A stretch of 64,000 nucleotides of DNA from Chryseobacterium populi. Lineage in GTDB: Bacteria; Bacteroidota; Bacteroidia; Flavobacteriales; Weeksellaceae. The position numbers and the translations under genes were made by a program. How positions within the stretch are numbered: the first letter of the stretch is position 1; the number at the start of each line of letters is the position of its first letter. Below are positions 42,839-52,680 of this stretch, one piece after another. The stretch covers positions 62,001 to 126,000 of the forward strand of contig NZ_AKJY01000012.1 of NCBI RefSeq assembly GCF_000282115.1, written 5' to 3'. The notes under the pieces are model-generated. The model was not told the origin of the DNA. It saw nothing but the letters and a program-made list of their open reading frames with translations, and did not search any database.

Positions 42839-44143
42839 ATGAAAACACAAGTTAAAATTGCTATAATAGGATTAGGATATGTGGGTCTGCCTTTAGCACG
42901 TTTATTTGCTACAAAATATTGTGTAGTAGGATTTGATATAAATCAAAACAGGGTTACAGAATTAAGTGAAGGTATGGATTCGACTCTTGAAGTTGAAGAT
43001 GATGCACTCCAATCTGTTTTAGTAAAGAAAAATCCATTTTTTTATTCTATTGATGAAAATAAAGGTTTGTATTGCTCTTCTGATTTAAATGAAATTAAAG
43101 AAGCAAATATTTATATTGTTACAGTTCCTACCCCGGTAGATAAACATAATCGTCCCGATTTAACCCCATTATTTAGAGCATCAGAAACAGTTGGGAAAGT
43201 ACTTAAAAAAGGAGATATAGTTATTTTTGAATCTACTGTATATCCTGGTGTTACAGAGGAAGAGTGTATACCTGTATTAGAAAGAGTATCAGGTTTAACC
43301 TTTAATCAGGATTTTTTTGCGGGATATTCACCAGAAAGAATTAATCCTGGAGATAAAGAACATACTGTAGACAAAATTTTAAAAGTAACCTCAGGTTCAA
43401 CGCCTGAAATTGGTGAAAGAGTTGATGAATTATATAAATCAGTTATTACTGCAGGAACGCATTTAGCTCCTACTATTAAAGTAGCTGAAGCATCAAAGGT
43501 TATTGAAAATTCACAGCGTGATATCAATATTGCCTTTGTTAATGAATTGGCTAAAATATTTAATTTATTAGATATTGATACTCATGCTGTTCTTGAAGCA
43601 GCCGGTACTAAATGGAATTTTTTACCCTTTAAACCAGGTCTTGTAGGCGGTCACTGTATAGGTGTTGATCCTTTTTATTTGGCACAGAAAGCTCAGGATG
43701 TAGGATATTATTCTGAATTAATATTAACAGCAAGAAGATTAAATGATTCTATGGGGGCATTTGTAGCTTCTCAGGTTGTAAAGGCAATGATTAAAAAAGG
43801 GATATCTGTAAACGGAGCTAAAGTACTGAATCTTGGTATTACTTTTAAAGAGAACTGTCCCGATGTAAGAAATACTAAAGCAGCTGATGTCATCAAAAGT
43901 TTAAAAGAATATTCATTGGATGTTTTGGCCTATGATCCATGGGCAAACCCGGAGGAAGTTATGCATGAATATGGAATTCAATCTATAAATTCATTAAGTG
44001 AGGTAAATGAGAAATTCGATGCTATTATTCTTACTGTTTCACACAAAGAATTTATAAGTTTAAACTTATCTCAATATTTAAAAGAAAATAGTGTGATATA
44101 TGATGTAAAAGGAATTTTAAAAGAATTTGATGCCAGATTATAA
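42839..44143 (+). CDS. UDP-N-acetylhexosamine 6-dehydrogenase, WbpO/TviB-like
   Basis: A 434-residue NAD-dependent enzyme that oxidises C6 of UDP-GlcNAc or UDP-GalNAc to the uronic acid. The start at 42839 is chosen over a GTG at 42806. The NAD motif is IAIIGLGYVGLPLARLFATK, the catalytic Cys is in LVGGHCIGVDPFYLA, and NLGITFKENCPDVRNTK marks the C-terminal domain. The sequence fits the Vi antigen TviB/WbpO group. It supplies one acidic sugar for the polymer. Confidence 0.9.
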   Translation: MKTQVKIAIIGLGYVGLPLARLFATKYCVVGFDINQNRVTELSEGMDSTLEVEDDALQSVLVKKNPFFYSIDENKGLYCSSDLNEIKEANIYIVTVPTPVDKHNRPDLTPLFRASETVGKVLKKGDIVIFESTVYPGVTEEECIPVLERVSGLTFNQDFFAGYSPERINPGDKEHTVDKILKVTSGSTPEIGERVDELYKSVITAGTHLAPTIKVAEASKVIENSQRDINIAFVNELAKIFNLLDIDTHAVLEAAGTKWNFLPFKPGLVGGHCIGVDPFYLAQKAQDVGYYSELILTARRLNDSMGAFVASQVVKAMIKKGISVNGAKVLNLGITFKENCPDVRNTKAADVIKSLKEYSLDVLAYDPWANPEEVMHEYGIQSINSLSEVNEKFDAIILTVSHKEFISLNLSQYLKENSVIYDVKGILKEFDARL

Positions 44144-44164
44144 GTTTAATATTATATATAAATT

Positions 44165-45283
44165 ATGAAAACAAAACATCTTATCGTTTTTGGAACTCGT
44201 CCCGAAGCAATAAAAATGGCTCCGTTGGTTAAAGAATTTTTAAAACATGATGATTTTGATACAAAAGTGTGCGTAACAGCACAGCATAGAGAAATGCTAG
44301 ATCAGGTTTTGGATTTTTTCGACATACAGCCTGATTATGATCTAGATTTAATGAGACCAAATCAAAATTTGTACTCTCTAACTGCAGATATTATTACCCA
44401 GCTGAAACCTGTTTTAGAAGATTTTAAGCCGGATTTTGTTTATGTGCATGGAGATACTACTACAACTATGGCAGCAAGTATTGCTTCTTTTTATTCGGGA
44501 GCAAAAGTTTGTCATGTTGAAGCTGGGTTGAGAACTCACAACAAACGTTCTCCTTTTCCTGAAGAAATCAATCGTCAGGTAGCAGGGCGAATTGCAGATT
44601 ATCATTTTGCACCTACGATTAATTCCAAAAATAATTTATTACAGGAAAATGTAAAAGATAATAGTATCCTGGTTACCGGAAATACGGTAATTGATGCTCT
44701 TTTAGATAGTTCTGCTCGTATAGATACTATAGAAAATCAAGAAATTGAATACTTAAAAACAATTGTTGATTCAGATAAAAAGTTAATATTAGTAACCGGG
44801 CACAGAAGGGAAAATCATGGACAGGGATTTATTAATATCTGTGAAGCTTTAAAAGAAATCGGTGTAAACAATCCTGATATACAAATTATTTATCCTGTAC
44901 ATTTAAATCCGAATGTGAAAGTTCCGGTTTATGAAATTCTTTCGGGAATTGATAATATACAACTTATCGATCCGTTGGCATATCCTGCATTTGTATGGCT
45001 GATGAATCAGTCATATATGATTATTACAGATTCAGGAGGGGTACAGGAAGAGGCACCGAGTCTTGGAAAACCTGTCTTGGTGATGAGAGATACAACAGAG
45101 CGGCCGGAAGCTATAGATGCAGGGACAGTAATCCTGGTAGGAACAGATAAAAATAAAATTGTATCAGAAACACAAAATCTATTAGATGATAAAAATCGTT
45201 ATCAATCGATGAGCGAGCTACACAACCCTTATGGTGACGGAAAAGCTTGTGCACGTATAGCAGAATTTATCAAAACAAAATAA
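44165..45283 (+). CDS. wecB: UDP-GlcNAc 2-epimerase, non-hydrolysing
   Basis: A 372-residue enzyme that interconverts UDP-GlcNAc and UDP-ManNAc. The GT-B-like fold shows [68 protein letters not shown] and [20 protein letters not shown], all diagnostic. Its product is the substrate of the WecC-like dehydrogenase immediately downstream (16-base gap). Confidence 0.95.
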   Translation: MKTKHLIVFGTRPEAIKMAPLVKEFLKHDDFDTKVCVTAQHREMLDQVLDFFDIQPDYDLDLMRPNQNLYSLTADIITQLKPVLEDFKPDFVYVHGDTTTTMAASIASFYSGAKVCHVEAGLRTHNKRSPFPEEINRQVAGRIADYHFAPTINSKNNLLQENVKDNSILVTGNTVIDALLDSSARIDTIENQEIEYLKTIVDSDKKLILVTGHRRENHGQGFINICEALKEIGVNNPDIQIIYPVHLNPNVKVPVYEILSGIDNIQLIDPLAYPAFVWLMNQSYMIITDSGGVQEEAPSLGKPVLVMRDTTERPEAIDAGTVILVGTDKNKIVSETQNLLDDKNRYQSMSELHNPYGDGKACARIAEFIKTK

Positions 45284-45299
45284 TTGAATAGAAAATAAT

Positions 45300-46508
45300 A
45301 TGAATCCAAAAGTAGTCACAATAGGGTTGGGATATATAGGTTTACCAACTTCTGCATTAATTGCAAATAATAAGATACCTGTTCATGGAGTAGACATATC
45401 ACAACATGTTGTTGATATCATTAATGCTGGTAAGATCCATATTGTAGAACCTGAACTGGATAAGGCTGTGGCAAAAGCAGTAGCAGATGGTTTCCTTAGG
45501 GCAGATACCAAGCCGGTAACCGCGGAAACTTATTTAGTGGTGGTTCCAACACCTTTTAAAGGGAATCATGAACCGGATATTTCTTATGTAAAAGCAGCTA
45601 CTACAGCTATTATTCCTTTGTTAAAAGAAGGAGACTTATACATCATAGAATCTACATCCCCTGTGGGAACTACAGAAAAAATGATGGAATACATTTTTGC
45701 AGAGCGACCAGAGTTAGAAAATAAAATTTATTTAGCATACTGCCCGGAGAGAGTTTTACCTGGAAACGTAATGTATGAATTGGTAAATAATGATCGTGTA
45801 ATAGGTGGAGTAAATGAAGAATCTACACAGAAAGCATTGGCATTTTACAGACAATTTGTACAGGGAGAGCTGCATTCTACCAATTCCCGTACTGCAGAGA
45901 TGTGTAAATTAACTGAAAATTCATCTCGTGATGTACAGATTGCCTTTGCAAACGAATTATCTTTGATTTGTGATAAAGCAGGAATTAATGTTTGGGAATT
46001 AATTGCGCTGGCCAATAAACATCCTCGTGTTAATATTTTACAACCGGGTTGTGGTGTAGGAGGACATTGTATTGCAGTTGATCCTTACTTTATTGTAGCA
46101 GAGTTCCCGATGGAGTCTAGAATTATTGCACAGGCACGTGAAACAAATAATTATAAATCGTTCTGGTGTGCAGAGAAAATTAAAAATACACGTTTAGAAT
46201 TTGAATTGAAAAATGGTCGTGAGCCGTCAATAGCTATTATGGGATTAGCTTTTAAACCTAATATTGATGATTTACGCGAATCTCCTGCTATTCAGATTAC
46301 AGAACGTGTTTTACAGGATTCCGGAGATGCCGATTTATTCATTGTAGAACCTAATGTACATGAGCATAAAGTATTTAAGCTAACGGATTATCAAGTGGCT
46401 GCAGAAAAAGCTGATATCGTGGTTTTACTCGTGGCACATAATGAATTTAAAAATTTATCGTTCAAAGAAAATCAGATTGTGTTAGATTTTTGTGGAATTG
46501 TAAAATAG
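45300..46508 (+). CDS. wecC: UDP-N-acetylmannosamine dehydrogenase
   Basis: A 402-residue dehydrogenase that oxidises UDP-ManNAc to UDP-ManNAcA. It has the NAD motif VVTIGLGYIGLPTSALIANN, the catalytic Cys in GCGVGGHCIAVDPYFIV, and MGLAFKPNIDDLRESPAI in the C-terminal domain. The pairing with wecB makes UDP-ManNAcA a likely donor. It is a second, distinct uronate dehydrogenase next to the one at 42839, so two acidic sugars are possible besides the nonulosonic acid. Confidence 0.93.
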   Translation: MNPKVVTIGLGYIGLPTSALIANNKIPVHGVDISQHVVDIINAGKIHIVEPELDKAVAKAVADGFLRADTKPVTAETYLVVVPTPFKGNHEPDISYVKAATTAIIPLLKEGDLYIIESTSPVGTTEKMMEYIFAERPELENKIYLAYCPERVLPGNVMYELVNNDRVIGGVNEESTQKALAFYRQFVQGELHSTNSRTAEMCKLTENSSRDVQIAFANELSLICDKAGINVWELIALANKHPRVNILQPGCGVGGHCIAVDPYFIVAEFPMESRIIAQARETNNYKSFWCAEKIKNTRLEFELKNGREPSIAIMGLAFKPNIDDLRESPAIQITERVLQDSGDADLFIVEPNVHEHKVFKLTDYQVAAEKADIVVLLVAHNEFKNLSFKENQIVLDFCGIVK

Positions 46509-46512
46509 AAAC

Positions 46513-47700
46513 ATGAATATACTTAATCTTATAGGTAGATCTAAAGAATTATTTTCTAATGATATACAAAATCATGAAGCTGAATTGAAATCAATTGTTT
46601 CGTCCTCGAAATTTTTGGTAATAGGAGGTGCAGGATCAATAGGTTCTGCAACAACTAAAGAGATTTTTAAACGGAATCCTAAAAAGCTTCACGTTGTTGA
46701 TATCAGTGAAAACAATATGGTTGAGCTGGTTCGGGATATCAGAAGTCTATTTGGATATATTGACGGCGACTTCCAAACTTTTGCACTGGATATCGGTTCC
46801 ATTGAGTACGATGCTTTTTGGGAAGCTGATGGAGATTATGACTATGTTCTGAACCTTTCAGCACTAAAGCATGTAAGAAGTGAAAAGGACCCCTATACTT
46901 TGATGCGAATGATTGATGTAAATGTTTTTAATACTGATAAAACTTTACAGCAGTCTGTTGAGAAAGGAGTGAAGAAATATTTTTGTGTTTCTACAGATAA
47001 GGCGGCTAACCCTGTAAATATGATGGGAGCTTCCAAACGCATAATGGAAATGTTTTTAATGCGCAGAAGTAAAGATATCGCGATTTCTACAGCACGTTTT
47101 GCAAACGTAGCATTCTCAGACGGCTCTTTGTTATATGGATTTAATAAGCGTATAGAAAAAAAACAGCCTATTGTAGCACCTAATGATATCAAGCGATATT
47201 TTGTTATTCCAAAAGAATCTGGTGAGCTATGTCTGATGTCTTGTATTTTTGGAGAAAACAGAGATATCTTCTTTCCAAAACTCAGTGAAAATCTTCATTT
47301 AATAACCTTTGCGGAAATTGCTGAAAAATATTTAAAAGAAATTGGCTATGAGCCCTATTTGTGTAAAGACGAAAATGAAGCCAGAGAATTGGTTCATACT
47401 TTGCCACAACAAGGTAAATGGCCGTGCTTATTCACTGGAAGTGATACTACAGGTGAAAAAGATTTTGAAGAATTCTTTACGGATAAGGAAGTTTTAGATA
47501 TGGATCGTTTTGAAAACCTGGGAGTTATTAAAAATGAACTGAATATTGAAGAAGATAAGCTGAATTTATTTGAGGAAAATATCGATTCAATGAAAATAGC
47601 CCGTAAATGGGAAAAACAAAAAATTGTAGATCTGTTTTTTACCATGATTCCAGACTTTGGACATAAAGAGACAGGGAAATATTTAGATTCCAAAATGTAA
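46513..47700 (+). CDS. Soluble nucleotide-sugar 4,6-dehydratase, FlaA1-like
   Basis: A 395-residue SDR of the FlaA1/PseB/CapD family without membrane helices. NAD binding is FLVIGGAGSIGSATTKEIFK and the active-site region is VSTDKAANPVNMMGASKRIM. The last ~100 residues are acidic and extend beyond the usual SDR core. Being 2 bases upstream of a LegC-type aminotransferase, it probably makes the UDP-4-keto-6-deoxy-HexNAc used by that enzyme, the LegB step of legionaminic acid synthesis. Specificity is inferred from position. Confidence 0.85.
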   Translation: MNILNLIGRSKELFSNDIQNHEAELKSIVSSSKFLVIGGAGSIGSATTKEIFKRNPKKLHVVDISENNMVELVRDIRSLFGYIDGDFQTFALDIGSIEYDAFWEADGDYDYVLNLSALKHVRSEKDPYTLMRMIDVNVFNTDKTLQQSVEKGVKKYFCVSTDKAANPVNMMGASKRIMEMFLMRRSKDIAISTARFANVAFSDGSLLYGFNKRIEKKQPIVAPNDIKRYFVIPKESGELCLMSCIFGENRDIFFPKLSENLHLITFAEIAEKYLKEIGYEPYLCKDENEARELVHTLPQQGKWPCLFTGSDTTGEKDFEEFFTDKEVLDMDRFENLGVIKNELNIEEDKLNLFEENIDSMKIARKWEKQKIVDLFFTMIPDFGHKETGKYLDSKM

Positions 47701-47702
47701 TA

Positions 47703-48845
47703 ATGGAGCATATTCAACAAATGGTCTCGTTTATAAGAGATCAATATAAAACCGATCAGTTTATTCCGTTACACGAACCCCGTTTTCGTGGGAATGAAAA
47801 AAAATATTTGAATGATACGATTGATTCTACTTTCGTATCATCAGTGGGGTCATATGTAAACCAATTTGAAAATATGATGGAGGACATCACAGGAGCTGCA
47901 AAAGCTGTGGCTGTTGTTAATGGGACTTCTTCATTACAGGTTGCCTTAAGACTTGCTGGAGTACAACCGGGAGATGAAGTAATCACCCAGGCATTATCAT
48001 TTATCGCTACAGCAAACGCTATTGCATATAACAATGCTTCTCCTATTTTCTTAGATGTTGACCTTGATACGATGGGACTGTCTCCAAAAGCTGTTGAAGC
48101 ATTTTTGGAAGAATTTGGAGAAATAAGAGATAATGGATGTTTCAACAAATCTACAGGTAAAAAAATTGCTGCTTGTATGCCTATGCATACTTTTGGTTTT
48201 CCTGTGCATATGGATGAATTATTAGAAATATGTTCTAAATGGAATATACCGGTAGTGGAAGATTCAGCTGAATCCTTAGGCAGTTATTATAAAGGAAAGC
48301 ATACCGGTACTTTAGGTTTATTGGGAGGTTTTTCCTTTAACGGAAATAAAACAGTAACCTGTGGTGGTGGTGGATCAATTGTTACCAATGATGTTGAGCT
48401 TGCCAGGCATGCAAAATATCTTACAACAACTGCCAAAAAACCTCATCCTTATGAATTTTTCCATGATGAGTTAGGATATAATTTCAGAATGCCTAATCTG
48501 AATGCAGCATTGGCATGTGCACAGTTAGAGCAGCTCAACACTTTTATTGAAGATAAAAGATCTTTGGCATTGGCCTATTCAGAACTATTTAAAAGTTTAG
48601 GAATCAGATTTCGTCAGGAAATACCTGATACGAAAGCAAATTACTGGTTAATGTGTGTTGAATTGGAAAACAAAATTGAGAGAGAGAATTTCTTAAAATT
48701 GACAAATGAGCAGGGGATTATGACCCGTCCTATCTGGACACTTACTTATCGTTTGCCAATGTACGAACATTGTCAGCGCGATGCACAAACTAATGCAGAA
48801 TTTTTAGAAGAAAGAATCGTAAATATTCCAAGTAGCGTAAGGTAA
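47703..48845 (+). CDS. LegC-family PLP aminotransferase
   Basis: A 380-residue DegT/DnrJ/EryC1/StrS aminotransferase. It opens with the family's typical FIPLHEPRFRGNEKKYLNDT and keeps PLP contacts VNGTSSLQVALRLAG and VVEDSAESLGSYYKGKHTG, with the PLP lysine in FSFNGNKTVTCGGGG. The length and start match LegC-type enzymes that add the C4 amino group for legionaminic acid. It directly follows the dehydratase and directly precedes the NeuD-like acetyltransferase (2-base gaps). Confidence 0.9.
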   Translation: MEHIQQMVSFIRDQYKTDQFIPLHEPRFRGNEKKYLNDTIDSTFVSSVGSYVNQFENMMEDITGAAKAVAVVNGTSSLQVALRLAGVQPGDEVITQALSFIATANAIAYNNASPIFLDVDLDTMGLSPKAVEAFLEEFGEIRDNGCFNKSTGKKIAACMPMHTFGFPVHMDELLEICSKWNIPVVEDSAESLGSYYKGKHTGTLGLLGGFSFNGNKTVTCGGGGSIVTNDVELARHAKYLTTTAKKPHPYEFFHDELGYNFRMPNLNAALACAQLEQLNTFIEDKRSLALAYSELFKSLGIRFRQEIPDTKANYWLMCVELENKIERENFLKLTNEQGIMTRPIWTLTYRLPMYEHCQRDAQTNAEFLEERIVNIPSSVR

Positions 48846-48847
48846 TA

Positions 48848-49468
48848 ATGAAAAAGATCGCAATAATAGGATACTCAGGTCACGCACTTGTTGTATTGGA
48901 TGCCTGTAAAAAAGCGGATATCAATGTAAGGTATTATTGTGACTTTTCACATGTGGAGAATAATCCTTATGATCTTATATATTTGGGAGATGAAAATAAT
49001 GAACAGTTCGATTGGAATAATATTGATTTTTTTGTGCTGGGAATTGGTTCTAACCAGATTAGAAGAAAAGTTTCTAAGCTCATAGAATTGAAAGGGAAAA
49101 AAAAACTGAATGTTATACATCCAACAAGTATATTGAATGATGGTATAAATATAGGAACGGGCAATTTAATAGCTGCCAATGTGGTAGTTAATCCCTTTGC
49201 CCAGATTGGAGATGATTGTATTATTAATACAGCAGCGATAATAGAACATGAGTGTAAGATAGGAAATACAGTGCATATTGCTCCGGGAGTTGTTTTAGCA
49301 GGAAATGTTACTATAGGTGATGGTACATTCATAGGAGCAAATTCTGTTATAAAGCAAGGAGTCATAATTGGTGAAAATGTAACAGTTGGTGCTGGAAGTG
49401 TTGTTTTGAAAAATATTCCAAATGAAGAAGTATGGGTAGGAAATCCTGCTAAAAAATTAATAAAATGA
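48848..49468 (+). CDS. NeuD/PglD-like acetyltransferase
   Basis: A 206-residue sugar acetyltransferase. A short Rossmann-like domain (MKKIAIIGYSGHALVVLDAC) precedes a left-handed beta-helix of hexapeptide repeats, with the probable catalytic His in AAIIEHECKIGN. It probably N-acetylates the 4-amino sugar made by LegC. It overlaps the NeuB gene by 4 bases. Confidence 0.9.
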   Translation: MKKIAIIGYSGHALVVLDACKKADINVRYYCDFSHVENNPYDLIYLGDENNEQFDWNNIDFFVLGIGSNQIRRKVSKLIELKGKKKLNVIHPTSILNDGINIGTGNLIAANVVVNPFAQIGDDCIINTAAIIEHECKIGNTVHIAPGVVLAGNVTIGDGTFIGANSVIKQGVIIGENVTVGAGSVVLKNIPNEEVWVGNPAKKLIK

Positions 49469-50469
49469 GTAAAGTAATAATTATAGCGGAAGCAGGTGTA
49501 AATCATAACGGATCTTTAGAGAATGCATTTAAATTGGTTGATGCTGCATCAGAAGCTGGTGTTGATTATGTGAAATTTCAAACTTTTAAAGCTGATAAAT
49601 TAGTTTCTAAATCTGCTAAGAAAGCAGAATACCAGATTACTAATACCGGAAACAATGAGGATTCTCAGTTGGCAATGCTAAAACAATTAGAATTATCACA
49701 CGCTGATCATGAAAAGATAATTACTTATTGCAGAGAAAAGGGTGTCCATTTTTTTTCCACTGCCTTTGATTTGGAATCATTACAATATTTAAAAGAAATA
49801 GGACTGGATTTAGTGAAAATACCTTCCGGAGAGATAACTAATCTGCCTTATTTAAGAAAAGCAGCTCAATTATTTTCTAAAGTAATTCTGTCAACAGGAA
49901 TGTCATCAATGAATGATATAAAGGCAGCTGTCGATGTTTTTAAAAAGGAAAAGATCAAAGATATTTCTATTTTACATTGTAATACAGAGTATCCTACTCC
50001 TATGAATGATGTTAATTTAAAAGCAATGTTAACAATAAAGGATGTGTTTGAAACTCCTGTAGGCTATTCAGATCATACCTTAGGCATTGAAGTACCTATT
50101 GCTGCCGTTGCTTTGGGAGCAAACATTATTGAAAAACATTTTACATTGGATAAAACAATGGAAGGTCCGGATCATGCTGCTTCACTGGAACCTGAAGAGC
50201 TAAAGAACATGGTTGCCGCCATTAGAAATATAGAAGATGCAATTTCGGGCACCGGCCTGAAAGAACCAAGCCCTTCTGAGATGAAAAATATAAAGATTGC
50301 GAGAAAAAGTATTATTGCTGCAAAAGAAATAAAAAAAGGAGAAAGGTTTTCAGAAGAAAATCTTACGGTTAAGAGACCTGGAGACGGGATTTCTCCGATG
50401 CAATGGGATGATGTAATCGGGAAGCAGGCCAATAAGGATTTTTACGAAGATGATTTAATAGAATTGTAG
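49465..50469 (+). CDS. NeuB/LegI-type nonulosonic acid synthase
   Basis: A 334-residue synthase that condenses an N-acylated hexose with phosphoenolpyruvate to a nine-carbon acid. The TIM barrel shows IAEAGVNHNGSLENAFKLVD (residues 8-27), YVKFQTFKADKLVS, LHCNTEYPTPMNDVNL, GYSDHTLGIEVPIAA and IIEKHFTLDKTMEGPDHAAS, with both metal histidines. The C-terminal SAF antifreeze-like domain is SIIAAKEIKKGERFSEENLT. In this context N,N'-diacetyllegionaminate synthase (LegI) is more likely than NeuAc synthase. All canonical motifs are intact, unlike the second NeuB at 52681. Confidence 0.93.
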   Translation: MSKVIIIAEAGVNHNGSLENAFKLVDAASEAGVDYVKFQTFKADKLVSKSAKKAEYQITNTGNNEDSQLAMLKQLELSHADHEKIITYCREKGVHFFSTAFDLESLQYLKEIGLDLVKIPSGEITNLPYLRKAAQLFSKVILSTGMSSMNDIKAAVDVFKKEKIKDISILHCNTEYPTPMNDVNLKAMLTIKDVFETPVGYSDHTLGIEVPIAAVALGANIIEKHFTLDKTMEGPDHAASLEPEELKNMVAAIRNIEDAISGTGLKEPSPSEMKNIKIARKSIIAAKEIKKGERFSEENLTVKRPGDGISPMQWDDVIGKQANKDFYEDDLIEL

Positions 50470-51624
50470 ATGAAAAAACTTTGCGCTGTAACTGCTACAA
50501 GAGCAGAATATGGTCTATTAAAACCATTGATGAATGCCATTAATGCTCATCAGGAATTTGAATTGCAATTATTGGTAACCGGAGCTCATCTGTCTCCAGA
50601 ATTTGGAAATACATATACACTTATTGAACAGGAAGGCTTTTATATCAACAAAAAAGTAGAAATGCTCTTATCTGCTGATACCGGCAGTTCTATTGTAAAG
50701 TCTATGGGGCTAGGAATGATCGGGTATGCAGATGCTTTTTCCCGTTTGAATCCTGATGCTATTATTATCCTTGGTGATCGTTATGAAATGTTAGCCGTTG
50801 CTTCTTCGGCTTCGGCGATGAAAATACCAATTATTCATTTACATGGTGGAGAGATAACAGAAGGAGCTTATGATGACTCGTTCCGTCATGCCATAACAAA
50901 ACTTAGTCATTTGCATTTTGCATCAACGGAAAGCCATCGTGAAAGGATTATCCAATTAGGAGAACAGCCACAAAATGTGTTCAATGTTGGCGCTATCGGA
51001 ATTGATAATATAGTAAATCTTCCATTATTATCTAAAGAAGCATTAGAGCAAGATCTAGGGATTCGGTTTGCAAAATATAATTATCAGGTAACCTTTCATC
51101 CAGAAACACTAGCTGACTTGTCAGCAGAAGAACAGTTTAAGGTTCTGTTGCAAGCTATAAAGAATCAGAAAGAAAGTTTTTTTGTATTTACAAAATCTAA
51201 CGCAGATACTAATGGGAGGATTATTAATCGGATGATTGATGAATTTGTAACAGAAAATCCACATATTGCTAAAGCATTTACATCCTTAGGCTCATTAAAA
51301 TTTTTATCTCTGTTAAAACATAGTAATGCAATCATAGGGAACAGTTCAAGCGGAATTATAGAGGCGCCATCTCTCCATACGCCAACCATTAATATTGGCG
51401 ATAGGCAAAAAGGAAGAATGCAGGCTAAAACAATTATTAACTGTGTTGTTGATCAATTACAAATTGAAGAAGCGATTGATAGAACACAGGATGAAATTTT
51501 TATGCAATCTATAAAAAATCTTCAAAACCCGTATGGAAACGGAGATACAACGAATAAAATAATGAAAATCATAGAATCTACTGATTTTTCGAAATTATTA
51601 ATTAAAAAATTTTACGATAAATAA
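50470..51624 (+). CDS. Hydrolysing UDP-sugar 2-epimerase, NeuC/LegG
   Basis: A 384-residue enzyme that epimerises a UDP- or GDP-HexNAc at C2 and releases the free sugar, giving the substrate for NeuB. Diagnostic pieces are CAVTATRAEYGLLKPLMNAI, IILGDRYEMLAVASSASAM, HLHGGEITEGAYDDSFRHAI and IIGNSSSGIIEAPSLHTPTI. It starts immediately after the NeuB stop. The neighbours suggest a 2,4-diacetamido-trideoxy substrate (LegG), but NeuC activity on UDP-GlcNAc is the alternative. Confidence 0.92.
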   Translation: MKKLCAVTATRAEYGLLKPLMNAINAHQEFELQLLVTGAHLSPEFGNTYTLIEQEGFYINKKVEMLLSADTGSSIVKSMGLGMIGYADAFSRLNPDAIIILGDRYEMLAVASSASAMKIPIIHLHGGEITEGAYDDSFRHAITKLSHLHFASTESHRERIIQLGEQPQNVFNVGAIGIDNIVNLPLLSKEALEQDLGIRFAKYNYQVTFHPETLADLSAEEQFKVLLQAIKNQKESFFVFTKSNADTNGRIINRMIDEFVTENPHIAKAFTSLGSLKFLSLLKHSNAIIGNSSSGIIEAPSLHTPTINIGDRQKGRMQAKTIINCVVDQLQIEEAIDRTQDEIFMQSIKNLQNPYGNGDTTNKIMKIIESTDFSKLLIKKFYDK

Positions 51625-51627
51625 ATC

Positions 51628-52677
51628 ATGAACAATATTCAAAAACATAGTTTAAATAAAACGGCATCTGTTCGCGATGCTTTAATCAAGCTGGATGAAT
51701 TAGCTTCAGATGCAATAATTTTCATCGTAGATGATCAGCAGGTTTTACTCGGGTCTTTGACAGATGGTGATTTAAGAAGAGGTTTTATTAAAGGTTTAAA
51801 TTTTGAAGAAGATATTTTAAAATTTGTTCAGCCTAATCCATCTTTTGTAAATGAAGGAGAGGATACTGTTGATTTATTGGAATTATATAAATCAAAGAAT
51901 TTTAAAATTGTTCCCGTATTAAACAAAGAAAAACAGATTGTAGATATTATTAACTTCAGAGAAAATTCTACGGTCATTCCTGTAGATGCTGTTTTAATGG
52001 CGGGTGGTGAAGGCAAGCGATTAAGGCCATTAACTGAAAATACCCCCAAACCTCTTTTGAAAGTAGGTGATAAGCCAATTATTGAGTATAATATAGACCG
52101 GCTAAGCTATGTCGGAATTAAAAATATCAATTTAAGCATCAATTATTTAGGTGATCAATTAATTGAACATTTTGGAAATGGAGAAAAAAAGGGACTTAAC
52201 ATTAATTATGCGAGAGAAACAAAACCTTTGGGAACAATAGGGTCTATTCTTTTGGTCAATGATTTTAAACACGATGATATTATCGTTATGAACAGCGATT
52301 TGTTAACGAATATAGACTTTGCAGATTTCTATAAACTATATCGAAATAGCGGAGCGGATATGGCCGTAGCTGCTACTTCGTATCATGTGGATATTCCATA
52401 CGCCGTTTTAGAAGTTGATCCTAACAACAAAGCAAAATCTCTAAAAGAAAAGCCAAGATATACCTATTATTGTAATGCAGGAATTTATCTCTTGAAAAAA
52501 AATGTTTTAAAAATGATTCCTGAGGATACATTTTTTGATATTACAGATCTAATGGATAAAGTATTGGAAATGAATCTGAAACTGGTAACTTACCCAATTA
52601 ACGGATATTGGTTGGACATTGGAAAGCACGAGGATTTTATAAAAGCTCAGGAGGATATTAAACATATAAAATTGTAA
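51628..52677 (+). CDS. CBS-domain nucleotidyltransferase, PtmE-like
   Basis: A 349-residue two-domain enzyme. The N-terminal ~120 residues form a CBS pair (VRDALIKLDELASDAIIFIV). The C-terminal nucleotidyltransferase starts AVLMAGGEGKRLRPLTENTP and includes GDKPIIEYNIDRL and MNSDLLTNIDF. This layout matches Campylobacter PtmE, which activates the first hexosamine of the legionaminic pathway as a GDP derivative. It is therefore an upstream-step enzyme, not the final CMP transferase. Confidence 0.87.
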   Translation: MNNIQKHSLNKTASVRDALIKLDELASDAIIFIVDDQQVLLGSLTDGDLRRGFIKGLNFEEDILKFVQPNPSFVNEGEDTVDLLELYKSKNFKIVPVLNKEKQIVDIINFRENSTVIPVDAVLMAGGEGKRLRPLTENTPKPLLKVGDKPIIEYNIDRLSYVGIKNINLSINYLGDQLIEHFGNGEKKGLNINYARETKPLGTIGSILLVNDFKHDDIIVMNSDLLTNIDFADFYKLYRNSGADMAVAATSYHVDIPYAVLEVDPNNKAKSLKEKPRYTYYCNAGIYLLKKNVLKMIPEDTFFDITDLMDKVLEMNLKLVTYPINGYWLDIGKHEDFIKAQEDIKHIKL

Positions 52678-52680
52678 ATC